The notes under the pieces are model-generated. The model was not told the DNA's origin. It searched no databases and saw nothing but the letters and a program-made list of their open reading frames with translations. The translations under genes were made by a program, and so were the position numbers. Positions 22,480 to 32,290 of a DNA stretch of 64,000 bases are shown piece after piece. Every line of letters begins with the position of its first letter. Positions within the stretch are counted from its first letter, which is position 1. Origin of the DNA: Ceratotherium simum simum (taxonomy: Eukaryota; Chordata; Mammalia; Perissodactyla; Rhinocerotidae); the NCBI RefSeq assembly GCF_000283155.1, contig NW_004454159.1, positions 23,187,333 through 23,251,332 of the forward strand. The letters are read 5' to 3'.

Positions 22480-24290
22480 CTGTTCAGAGATAGGAAGACT
22501 CACTGTTGTCAAGATATCATTTCTTTCCAATTTGATCTATAGATTCAACGCAATACCAATAAAATCCCAGCAAGTTATTTGTGGATATTGACAAACTGAT
22601 TCTAAAGTTTATATGGGGAGGCAAGAGACCCAGAATAGCCTACAGGATATTAAAGAACAAGGTGGGAGGACTGATATTACCCTACTTCAAGACTTACTAT
22701 AAAGCTGCAGTAATCGAACAGTGTGATATTGGAAAAAGAATAGACAAATAGATCAATGGATCAGCATCGAGAGCCCAGAAATAGACTCACATAGATACAG
22801 TCAACTGGTTTTTGGCAAAGGAGAAAAGGCACCAAATGGAGTAAAGACAGTCTTTTCAATAAATGATGACTGAACAACTGGAAATACACATGCAAAAAAT
22901 GAATCTAGATACAGACCTCACAAAAATTAACTGAAGTTGGATTACAGGCCTAAATGTAAAGTGCAAAACTGTAAGACTCCTAGAAGATAACATAGGAAAA
23001 AATTTAGATGACCTTGGGTGTGGCATTGACCTTTTAGGTACAATACCAAAGGCATAATCCATGAAAGAAATAATTGATAAGCTGGAATTTATTAAAATAA
23101 AAATTTCTGTTCTATGAAAGATACTGTCAAGAGAATAAAAAGCAAGCCACAGACTGTAAGAAAATATTTGCAAAAGACACATCTGAAAAAGGACTATTAT
23201 CCAAAATATGAAAAGAACTCTTAAAATAGGACAATAAGAAAACAAACAGCCCAATTAAACAATAAGCCAAATTCCTTAATGGACACCTCACCAGAAAAAA
23301 ATATACAGATGGAAAATAAGCATGTGAAAAGATGCTCTACATCATGTGTCATCAGGGAAATGCAAATTTAAACAACAATGAGATAACACTACATACCTAT
23401 TAGAATGGCCAAAACTCAGAAAATGACAGCACCAAATGCTGGTCAGGATGTGGAGCAATGGGAACTCTCATTTATTTGTGGTTAAGAATGCATAATGGTA
23501 CGACCACTTTGCAAAAGAGTTTTGTGGTTTCTTACCAAACTAAACATACTTTTACCATAGTATTTAACAATTTTGCTTCTTTTTTTTTTTTTTGTGAGGA
23601 AGATCAGCCCTGAGCTAACATCTACTGCCAATCCTCCTCCTTTTTTTTCCCCAAAGCCCCAGTAGATAGTTGTATGTCATAGTTGCACATCCTTCTAGTT
23701 GCCGTATGTGGGACACAGCCTCAGCATGGCCGGTGCGTTGGTGCACGCCTGGGATCCGAACATGGGCCGCCAGTAGCGGAGCATGTGCACTTAACCGCTA
23801 AGCCACGGGCTGGCCCCAACAATTGTGCTTCTTAATATTTACCCAAAGGAGTTGAAAACTTATGTTCACACAAAATCCTGCACATGGATGTTTATAGCAG
23901 CTATATTCATATAATTGATAAATAAACCATGGTACATCCAGACAATAGAATATTAATCAGTACTAAAAAGAAATGATCTTTCAATCCATCAAAAGATCTG
24001 GAGAAAACTTAGATGCGTATTACTTTTTCCTCATATTACTCATTGTGTATACGCTCAGTAAATGTAAACAGTTACTGATAACTCCTCTAAGCGAAAGAAG
24101 CCAATCTAAAAAGGCTATATAGTGTATGATTCCAACTACATGACATTCTGGAAAAGGCAAACTATAGAGACAGTAAAAGACCAATGTTTACCAGGGTTAT
24201 GGGGGAGGGAGGGATAAACAGTCCAAGAGGATTTTTAGGGCAATGAAACTACTCTGTATAATACTATAATAGTGGATACGTGCTATTACT
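22480..24290 (+). mobile_element. L1 3' half, sense, 5'-truncated, with nested ERE
   Basis: Collinear with L1 from mid ORF2 to the 3' UTR: ATAGATTCAACGCAATACCA, 'aaagctgcagtaatcgaacagtgtgatattgg', 'agagcccagaaatagactcacat', 'gaccttgggtgtggc', GGGAAATGCAAATTTAAACA, 'gctggtcaggatgtggagcaatgggaactctc', then after the ERE 'atttacccaaaggagttgaaaac' and the 3' UTR 'ccaactacatgacattctggaaaaggc'. ORF2 is broken by many stops. A segment at about 24020-24088 is extra relative to L1. The 132-codon minus frame (22856-23254) is an antisense shadow. Confidence 0.92.
23582..23817 (-). mobile_element. ERE SINE, minus strand, inside L1
   Basis: A reversed A tail (T run), GTGAGGAAGATCAGCCCTGA (tail module), the 'cattgcacatccttctagttgc'-type variant body, then the reversed head ending CTAAGCCACGGGCTGGCCCC. 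It carries one tail module. Target-site duplication AACAATTTTGCTTCTT (23566-23581) versus AACAATTGTGCTTCTT (23818-23833), 15/16. Confidence 0.96.
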
Positions 24291-26829
24291 CTAACTAATT
24301 GCCAAGGATATTGGGGAATAGATCAGGCCTTAAAGTTTGAAGCCAATATCAGGAGGACAATTAGCCCTGCGTAAGAAAGAGGCTAAAAAGACAACTACAA
24401 ATGCTGAAATCCTGAAAAAAAATCAATATCAAATCGCCTTGAATGAACTTCAGGGTGCGAAGGGAAGCAGCGAAAGAGCCAGGCATTTTTTCAGAACCAA
24501 GATCTATACTAAAATCTCGAGTGACTCTTGACTGTATCTGTGAAAGCCCTCAGCAAAAGAGCAGTCACTCTAAATTGGCATTGAGAGACAGACAGAGAGA
24601 TTTATGAAAGCTGGTGAAATGTTCCCAAACTATGTGATGGTGGTGGTGGTGTTAACATGAGAGGTAAATCAAGTCATTTTAAAAGGCTTGACTGCACTGG
24701 AAATGAAAGTCTTGTTAAAGGAAGTCAATTTTCTATCAGATCCTCAAGATACTCTGTTCATTTTGTTAAGTTCATCATTTGATGACTATAGTCTACAGAA
24801 GACAGATTATTCCATTTCATGTTAGGGAAAGGGTGAATAAAATATTTAGATTTTGTTCTGGAGGTATTGGAGAAATTGCATAAGGTCACTAAGATTCAAG
24901 TTCCTCATTTCCTACTTCTTCACATTTTTGTTTTCTCAAGTCATTTTCTCCTTCTCTACTCTTCTTAGGTAGAAAAAATGTCTCCTCCCGTTAAAGGTGA
25001 TCATTCTACTTACACTGTGGATCCCCCTCCTCCTTCCCCTGCTGCCTAAATGATCTTCTACCTCTCATCTACTTTCTACTTCTACTGTCAACATGCACAG
25101 ATCTCTACTATCTTAAAAGAACTAAATGAAATGAAAACCTAACTTTCATGTCTTCAGCACTTTATTTTTCTCATTTCCTTCACAATGTCTCAAAATAATA
25201 ATCTAAACTCCTCATCTCCAGTTTCTCATTGGGCAATAGTTTGCATATCTGAGAATCCTTGATATGCTTTTGAAAACTTGGCCAGACACTGGAGACATGA
25301 GGTTGCGCAAGCACCGTCCTTTATAGCTGTTAAAGTTTCACATTTGGTCGTGTCAATATAATTCTGTGCCACTTCTGGGTGAAATACCTTTTTCCAACAT
25401 TTTTTCACATTATAATGCTAACTCATGTGCATATCTATCTATGTACTGGTATACTTTAACTAAGGACAATTTAGAATTACTTTGGGGCATTTTTTGACAT
25501 GAACAAGATTTGAGAGGTACACTAGAACAAAAAGAAAGCAAAATTTTGGCTATTCAATGGTCTGTATTATTTAAACAATATGGTAATGCAATTTAATATT
25601 ATTGCATTATTAATGCAATAATAGATGCAATTTGAATTCTAGAAACATCTCCCTTAGAGACTCTTTACCTAAAACTATTAAAAAGATGAGAAACTTATTA
25701 TGTTCTTAGAGTGTATCCACCAAAGCTCATTCCACACATTGTTTTTTCCACTTTACATTTCCCGTCTGTTCTTTCCCCTGAAGTGTTCATACTATGTCAA
25801 TATCCCTTAATATTATAATCTTTTCTAATAAAAAGACCTAAATGTCTCCTAATGTAAAATCTTTAAACCTTGATTGTGTTCAATTCTCTGTACAATGGTT
25901 AAGGACTTCCTAGGTCCCAGGATGGAAAAGGAAAATTCGTTGAAGAATTCAGTCTTGTCCTGGGCATATACACGCCAGGCTTCCCTTACCTCTTCCAATT
26001 AGCCAATTTTTTTGGTGTAGGCAGAAAATGAAAAACTTGTCAGTATTATAGATAAGAAGGTCACCAGAGGTGTCATTGCTCCATCCTTTTCAAAATGACA
26101 AAAGGAATTGAAAGCCTCTGACAGATTATGAAGAGGCTTCAAGGGGGACTGTGACACTCAATTTCCAATGACATCAGTAAAACTGCAAGGATAACTAACA
26201 AGAACTGTATTTAATAATAGAAGCTCAGAAACAATCTTTGATAGAACAGGCTCTATTTGTCCCCTATAATTCCTTCCACTATGCCTTTACTTCTGCCTCA
26301 GAATTATAACTAACACCCCTCAGAACTTCCCGCAGACTGAACACTGACTGCGACATTCTCCATATCTGGCCACAGGCAGCTCTCGTTCATATTCCTTTTG
26401 GACCCTTTACCTTCTGTTTCTCTCTCTTGGAAAACTTTGGAGACCAACTCCCAGAAGTTTTTCCTCTCATTATGTGTGTACTCCAAGTATATCTTGTCCA
26501 GATAAACAGATCTAATACAACATAAAATTTGACAGAAACAGCAAAAGTTAAACTTCAATGATTAATATTATGTCAACATCTTATTTCATCTTGCTAAAAA
26601 CTGCAGCTTAAAGAAAAACAAAGTTTTCACTGTGAGTTTTATAGTGACTGTTATTACTGGCTTTTAGTTTGGCTCTCAAAGCTATGGAATAATTTTTAAA
26701 ATTTTGGTCTATAAATACATAAATTTATAAACTGTATTAGAAAAGAAACACACGTAATATTCCTGATAAATAGATGACTCCTCAAATTAAAATTAATAAC
26801 TTTGATTTTAAAACCACACATATGATGAA
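24291..26829. other. No gene recognised
   Basis: A long stretch without a confidently named repeat. 24,320-24,540 has several CpGs and a Lys/Thr-rich 64-codon plus-strand frame that I do not recognise; it may be a conserved non-coding element, an old repeat or chance. The part near 24900-25100 is C/T-rich. Other frames (25226-25408 minus; 26310-26558 minus) show no domain. Confidence 0.5.
25598..25622. repeat. Perfect 11-bp palindrome arms, 3-nt loop
   Basis: ATTATTGCATT and AATGCAATAAT flank ATT. AT-rich, with another ATGCAAT word on each side, so probably a local duplication/inversion rather than a functional site. Confidence 0.85.
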
Positions 26830-27400
26830 GGAAGCTACTAAAGAAGCAATTCTCTCACAGTAGACAGCTGTAAGCTCCCGATGGCTAACAGAAATTAGCT
26901 CCTAACTGCACTGAGAGGAGACCAGAGGCAGGTGATTCTGGAAGGGGGCTGATATTTGGAGGAGAGTAGCAGTGGGTGAATTTCATATTTTTGTGTTTTC
27001 TGGACTAAGGCCAGGCCCCAGTTGGACCATGAGAGACTGCTAAAACTCTAACTTGCCTGAGGAACTAGACAGAATATGAGACAACCCACCTTCTACTAGA
27101 GGTAGGGAGAATCACAAAAAGGATAGAACCAGAGAGGGAGTGTTCAAAATCTGTAGGTAAACTCTTCCATAATTTCCAAGCAAACCAGGCATGCATTTGT
27201 AGGTGATACTCCAAGCAGCCCAGCTAGAGGTAGAAGACCAGAACTGAGATTTGAGCTGACATCTAAATGCCAATTTACAGTTTGAGTACAACTAATTTAA
27301 TGCGTGCCTGCTGAAATAAAGAAGTCAACATTTTTCCAAGGAATACAGCAGAATCCAGAGTCTTTATAGAATATGACATTTTTATTACATTTCTATATAA
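26830..27400 (+). mobile_element. Possible old L1 5' UTR-like remnant
   Basis: GC-richer sequence with 'ggcaggtgattctggaagggggctgat', 'ctaaggccaggccccag', 'gaggtagggagaatcac' and a following 'gctgaaataaagaagtcaacatttttccaaggaatacagcagaatc' resembles the 5' UTR to early ORF1 region of old L1/HAL1 elements, as at 35,700-36,380. I cannot align it with certainty. Confidence 0.3.
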
Positions 27401-27416
27401 TTAAAAATATCTTCTT

Positions 27417-27672
27417 GGGGCCGGCTCAGTGGCATAGTGGTTAAGTTCACATGCTCCGCTTCGGCAGCCCAGGGTTTGTGGGTTCAGATCCTGGGTGCGG
27501 ACCTATGTACCGCTCATCAAGCCATGCTGAGCAGTGTCCCACATATAAAATAGAGGAAGATTGGCATGGATGTTAGCTCAGTAACAATCTTCCTCAAGCA
27601 AAAAGAGGATTGGCAAAAGATGTTAGCTCAGGGCCAAGCTTCCTCACCAAAAAAAAAAAAAAAAAAAAAAAA
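27417..27672 (+). mobile_element. ERE SINE, standard form
   Basis: Head GGGGCCGGCTCAGTGGC, B-box GGTTCAGATCC, 'catcaagccatgctgagcagtgtcccacatataaaatagagg' and two tail modules, then an A tail of more than 20. Flanks share CTTCTT next to A-rich sequence (27411-27416 and 27673-27678), a weak target-site duplication because it is low complexity. Confidence 0.95.
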
Positions 27673-27678
27673 CTTCTT

Positions 27679-28512
27679 ACCTCAGGATCCTGATTTTGGA
27701 CAATTGACTAATTAATATACAGTCTATGTCATTTTATTAATATGTATCAATGAGGTATGCTTACAAACAAAGTTTTAACTCAAAGGAAGATTTTTATTAT
27801 TTAAACAATAAAGGTTTCAGAAAGGAAGGCATGGGACATTATTTGGGAGTGGGCAGAGCCCTTTATCTTTAACAACCCCTTTCAAAAACAACATAGAGTT
27901 AGTTTTTGTGCATGAATAGATTTGGCCACTTGTATTTTCTATAAAGTGTGTGATACTCTTTTCCATAAATATGAATATCTCTTAACTTAATGAACTGGAA
28001 CACCCTGGGATTTTAATATTAGTTTCCCAAATTTGATCTCTCATAAAGTACTGTGGATTGCTTTCCTTTTAATACTAATTTACATCTGTCATCTGTGATA
28101 AAAACAATAATCCAAAAGGAAAAATTGCCAACAAGTAGAACTTTTGTAATGCTATGAAAGATTGGGTTGTCTTATTTTTCTGACACAAGTTATTAGTCTT
28201 ATTAGCTATAACTGATTCTAAGTAATAATTCATTGAAAATGACAAGTTCTTTGTGGAGAAAACAGTACATTCAATTAGAGCTACTCCCTTTGGTAAGAAC
28301 ATTCCAGAGGTGAAACATGTTTTATCTGTCTGATATTATAATTTCAACACATTAAACAATGGTTAAAAATTAAACATCATTCTTAAATACAGAGAGAGTC
28401 CTATATTATAATTACTGTCAATTTTGCAAATATAATTTAGAAGAAATGATTAGTGACAAGCCTATTGTGGTATGTCTGGGGATAGGAGGAAACTAAGGTT
28501 TAAAAATTGGTC
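27679..28512. other. No gene recognised
   Basis: AT-rich. The 75-codon minus frame (28075-28302) has no domain and lacks supporting signals. No repeat recognised. Confidence 0.55.
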
Positions 28513-28515
28513 AAG

Positions 28516-29001
28516 AGGGGCCGGCCTTGGGCCGGCCCCATGGCTTGGTGGTTAAGTGAGCACGCTCCACTGCTGGCGACCCGGGTTCGGATCCCGGGCT
28601 CGCACCGACGCGCTGCTTCTCTGGCCATGCTGAGGCCGCATCCCACATACAGCAGCTAGAAGGACGTGCAACTATGACACACAACTATCTACTGGGGCTT
28701 TGGGGGGAAAAATAAATAAATAAAATCTTTAAAAAAAAAAAAGAGGGGCCGGCCTGGTGGCATAGCGGTTAAGTTCATGTGCTCCACTTTGGTAGTCCGG
28801 GGGTTTGCAGGTTTGGATCCAGTGTGCAGACCAATGCACTGCTTATCAAGCCATCCTGTAGTGCCTTCCATATAAAGCCTTCCATATAAAGTAAAGGAAG
28901 ATGGGCACGGATGTTAGCCTGGGGCCAATCTTCCTCAGCAAAAAAGAGGAGGGTTGGCAACAGATGTTAGCACAGGGCTAATCTTCCTAAAAAAAAAAAA
29001 A
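28516..29001 (+). mobile_element. ERE SINE, standard form, split by a second ERE
   Basis: The first bases GGGGCCGGCC(T) lie at 28516-28527. The rest resumes at 28756 with 'ggtggcatagcggttaag', a B-box-like GGTTTGGATCC, 'tcaagccatcctg', two tail modules and an A run. A tandem 14-bp duplication, CCTTCCATATAAAG, occurs at 28864-28877 and 28878-28891. The interruption is the ERE at 28528-28740. Confidence 0.95.
28528..28740 (+). mobile_element. ERE SINE, short form, inserted inside another ERE
   Basis: Head GGGCCGGCCCCATGGC with A-box-like TGGCTTGGTGG (28541-28551) and B box GGTTCGGATCC (28584-28594). The body carries the GCAGCTAGAAGGACGTGCAA variant. It ends GGGGCTTTGGGGGG, then a TAAATAAATAAA tail, with no tail module. 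A perfect 15-bp target-site duplication AAGAGGGGCCGGCCT at 28513-28527 and 28741-28755 shows that it inserted into the head of a resident standard-form ERE. The pol III promoter boxes are close to consensus. Confidence 0.97.
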
Positions 29002-29349
29002 GGATAAGAAAAGAATCCAGAACATAAGATTTCTGATGGAGTTATGAAGAAGATGAAATTGGAAAGACTTATTATGAGGAGACTTTGAAGGTAAAGATGA
29101 GCAGAAATTTATGAATTATTGAAGACATTATTTAAACCTCCTAGAGAGCCAAAATAATAAGTTTATTTGTTAAGTACCATATCTAATATTCATTGATGCA
29201 AATTATCACTCTTCTTGAGTAAGATCAATACAAAGAGACCTGAAAATATCAATTAGTTATTTAAAGATCTGATAGGGGTACAAATTTATATTTTATTAAG
29301 GCACCCCAAAGCTCAACTCTTTTTTTAATATCTCACTTCTTCATCCAAT
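29002..29349. other. No gene recognised
   Basis: AT-rich unclassified DNA. Confidence 0.55.
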
Positions 29350-29660
29350 AAGTAATGAATGAAGTCCTCCTATTGGTCAGGCCAGGCACTCCGTTAGGTG
29401 CTGGGGACATAAAGGTGAACGAACTGATACAGTCCATACCTTCATTTATGGAACTTCTAATGGGGAGGGATGTTCAAGGAAAAGCAGGCAGATAATTTCA
29501 GTAGTGAACGTATTATTACAAATTAAGGAAAGAAACACCACTGGTAGGAAGTGAACCTATAACAAAGGAACATGAATCAGCCAGAAGAGTCAGGAAAGGC
29601 ATCCCTGGGAAAATGTCAGGGGCTGAGATCTGGTGAATGACAAGCAGTTAACTAAGAAAT
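29350..29660 (-). mobile_element. L2-class LINE 3' region, antisense
   Basis: 'aggccaggcactccgttaggtgctggggacataaaggtgaacgaac', 'acagtccataccttcatttatggaacttctaatggggaggg', 'cagataatttcag' and 'gtcaggaaaggcatccctgg' follow the antisense L2 3' end order. Confidence 0.7.
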
Positions 29661-30136
29661 AGGGATGAGAGAGCAGGAATTTTACAGTCCTAGACATCAT
29701 TCCAGAAGTACAGCAGTTGCCACTACCATATGGAAACCCTCCCTCTTACAGGTGATAGAGTTCATCATTCCCTTTAGTTGTGTGACAGTTGATCAATTTC
29801 TACTCTGTCACTTTTCACACTTTATCTTAATGATGTTTGGCATGTTTTTTACCTCACTGAACTATGGGTTCTTTAAAGGCAGAGTCCATATGAGGGAACT
29901 TTATTTGCAAATTTACAGAAACAAATCACAGCATTTTTAAAATTTTGCGAGAGGTAAACTAATAGTTTGGGAGACAGCACTGTATCTTTTTTGTTATAAT
30001 TGTTACCTTCCTTGATGCTTGGCTTATAACAGATGATCAGTACATATCAATTTTGCATGATTCACAGGTATTTATGTCTATTTTATGAAGATTGATATGA
30101 AAAGCAATAAACACTAAAAATGTGTTCTTGGACAAG
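29661..30136. other. No gene recognised
   Basis: 29,750-29,930 has a faint resemblance to an L2 3' end but is too diverged to call. The 91-codon plus frame (29665-29940) has no domain. Confidence 0.45.
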
Positions 30137-30290
30137 CACATGCCACACACAGACACACATATGCAAACACACAAGATTAGCAGACATTTGGTCCTGTCCA
30201 AAACGTCCATAAGACATTGGATGTGGACCAAATGTGTTGCAAGGCACACACATGCATATACACACAAGCACATGCACAGACTTACATACC
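30137..30290. repeat. CA-rich tract interrupted by a hairpin
   Basis: Two CA-rich stretches (about 30137-30175 and 30243-30282) share words such as CACACATATGC/CACACATGCATA and ACAAGCACATGC. Between them, ACATTTGGTCC (30184-30194) and GGACCAAATGT (30225-30235) form a perfect 11-bp inverted repeat, with a second inner TCCAA/TTGGA pairing. The overlapping open frames on both strands are translations of the CA tract. Confidence 0.85.
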
Positions 30291-30632
30291 TGGGTACCCT
30301 CATTCCCATGATAATTCTTGACTAACAGCAAACCCTGATTTGCAAATGCATGCTTCTGTTAAGTTTGAGTAAACGTTAAAATAGGATCTAAGTCAACCAC
30401 ATCCAAAACATATTATTTCATGGCATAATTAATATTTTGTTAACATAATAGAGTTACAGAAGACAGGAAATCTTACAGTTAGAGTGCATTTCCTAGGATG
30501 AATACTGTGTTATGTTTCTGTAACTTTAATTAAATAATTGAAGAAAATGCTCACTCAAAGTGTTCAATAAAAATAATGGTATAACTAAACAACACCTGAA
30601 AAGAATTGATAATAATAAAATTTAAAAACATA
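30291..30632. other. No gene recognised
   Basis: AT-rich unclassified DNA. Confidence 0.55.
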
Positions 30633-30735
30633 GGGATCGGCCTGCTGGTGTAGCAGTTGAGTTTGCACGCTCTGCTGTGGCGGCCTGGGGTTTGCAGGTT
30701 CAGATCATGGGCTTGGACCTACACACCACTTTGGA
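30633..30735 (+). mobile_element. ERE SINE, 5' head only
   Basis: GGGATCGGCCTGCTGGTGTA, 'gagtttgcacgctctgctgtggcggcctgggg' and the B-box-like GGTTCAGATCA are the ERE head. The copy stops near 'ctacacaccacttt' with no body, tail or A run, so it is a truncated old copy. Confidence 0.85.
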
Positions 30736-31739
30736 ATGTCGGGGATGAGGACCAGCCCCAGCAACAGAGTTTGGATCTACATGTGTTTTAACACAGAACA
30801 AACTATGATGGCAGATTTTTGAAACACTGAGTGAAGCCAAATATATTATGTCATTTAGTACAATATTTATTCCTACCATTTCAGCACCATTAGTACCCTG
30901 GGTCATAAAAATGTCCCTAAAATAAGGCCCCACCTTTCAGCATCCTAAAACATTTGACTCTCCATAATCACTTCAGTAACAACATCATTTCATTGCAGTC
31001 ATAAAACAAACCACACAAGGATAGATTGTAATAGAAAGCAAAGGATTTCATCTTACTCAACTGCACACACAGTGAACTCTGAGAAAGTACTTGTCAGGAA
31101 AATAGAGATGATATACTGAAGTCCGCCTAAGATAAGGTGGCTATCAATAAAGTAATATACAGCAAAAATATTAGACTCCATAAGATGTGTTTACCTTATA
31201 TAAAATATGATGATTAACGAAATATTGAAAACTAATAGCTTTATATCAGGTGGGTCCAGGGAAGAGAAATGTTACCAGGGCCCTAGGGCCTTTGTGCATC
31301 TTCAACTAGTCCAAGAGGGATCCTGTCCATTAGAGGAGAGGAAGAGATTCTTCTGCCTGTTTGTCCCCTATCATCATGAGTATTAGCCCCAAATGTTCAG
31401 GGAGTTTTAAAACCCAGTGCTCAGAACTATCTCTCACTCCTCTTTTAAACAAAGAAACCTCTACTCGTTATCCCAACATCTCATTTTGAGTTATTCTCTA
31501 ATTCCGGACAGCTATTAATAAGTCAATTGATGTACCTGAACAAAATGGGAACTGTCATAGTTTCTTGCAATCAACTATTCACTTACACTGTTAGACAACA
31601 TGTATAAATCAATCATGAGCTGTGAGCTGAGTCCAGCCTGCTCAAAGCCATCTGACTCTCTCTGTGACTATTCCTGCACGGAGGAGGAAGTGGAGACTTC
31701 CCAAGATGAGAAGAGAGCGAAAGAATAAAGAGGCCTCAA
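30736..31739. other. No gene recognised
   Basis: Unclassified DNA. Small frames (30700-30933 minus, 31668-31859 minus) have no domain and the second overlaps the start of an L2. Confidence 0.55.
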
Positions 31740-32290
31740 AACCGGGTATTTATCATTCCCGTGTTCAAAACTATCCATTGGCTTCCTATCCCATTTAGAA
31801 AATGATCCATACCCCTTTCTAAGTTCGAAGGCTTTACATGGTATCAACTCTATCCACATCTGCCTTCTTGGCTTTCTTTACACAAGAAATCTCCAAACTC
31901 AGTCCCTCCCCAGGCCTTTGCTCTCGCCCCTCCCCCTGCCTGGAGGAAGCCTCTTCCCTCTGATTCTTGTATATTTCTCCCTCATTTCATTCATGCAGAT
32001 ATTCAAGCATTGTTTTCTCAGAGAAGCCTTCTTTAACCCTCTTCTCTAAAGTAGCCTCTCACCCCCCACTGCTGTTACTTTTTACCGCCTATTGCTTTAT
32101 ATACTATTAACTTTAGTCAAGGTGATTATCACTCCTTAATATTATATTCAATATACAGTTGTCTGTTCCCTGTCCTTGACCTAGAATATAAACCTAGGAC
32201 AAGGGTTCCTGTTGATGCTATAGTCTAGGCACTAAAAACAGAGTCTGGCACATAGTAGATACTTAATAATATTCTTTGATTAACTAATAG
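31740..32290 (+). mobile_element. L2 LINE 3' end, sense, long piece
   Basis: Follows the L2 3' consensus for more than 500 bp: 'gttcaaaactatccattggcttcctatc', 'ggctttacatggtatcaac', 'caggcctttgctctcgcccctccccctgcctggagg', 'ttctcagagaagccttctttaaccc', 'tggtgattatcactccttaatattatatt', ending GAGTCTGGCACATAGTAGAT. The clearest L2 in the window. Confidence 0.88.

Noticed and set aside
22856..23254. 132-codon minus-strand open frame with a hydrophobic N-terminal part
   Set aside because: It lies entirely antisense to L1 ORF2. The composition and position are explained by the L1.
28541..28600. tRNA-like A and B boxes that could suggest a tRNA-Ser gene
   Set aside because: They belong to an ERE SINE head. 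The sequence cannot fold into a full tRNA, and the element has SINE body, A-rich tail and target-site duplication.
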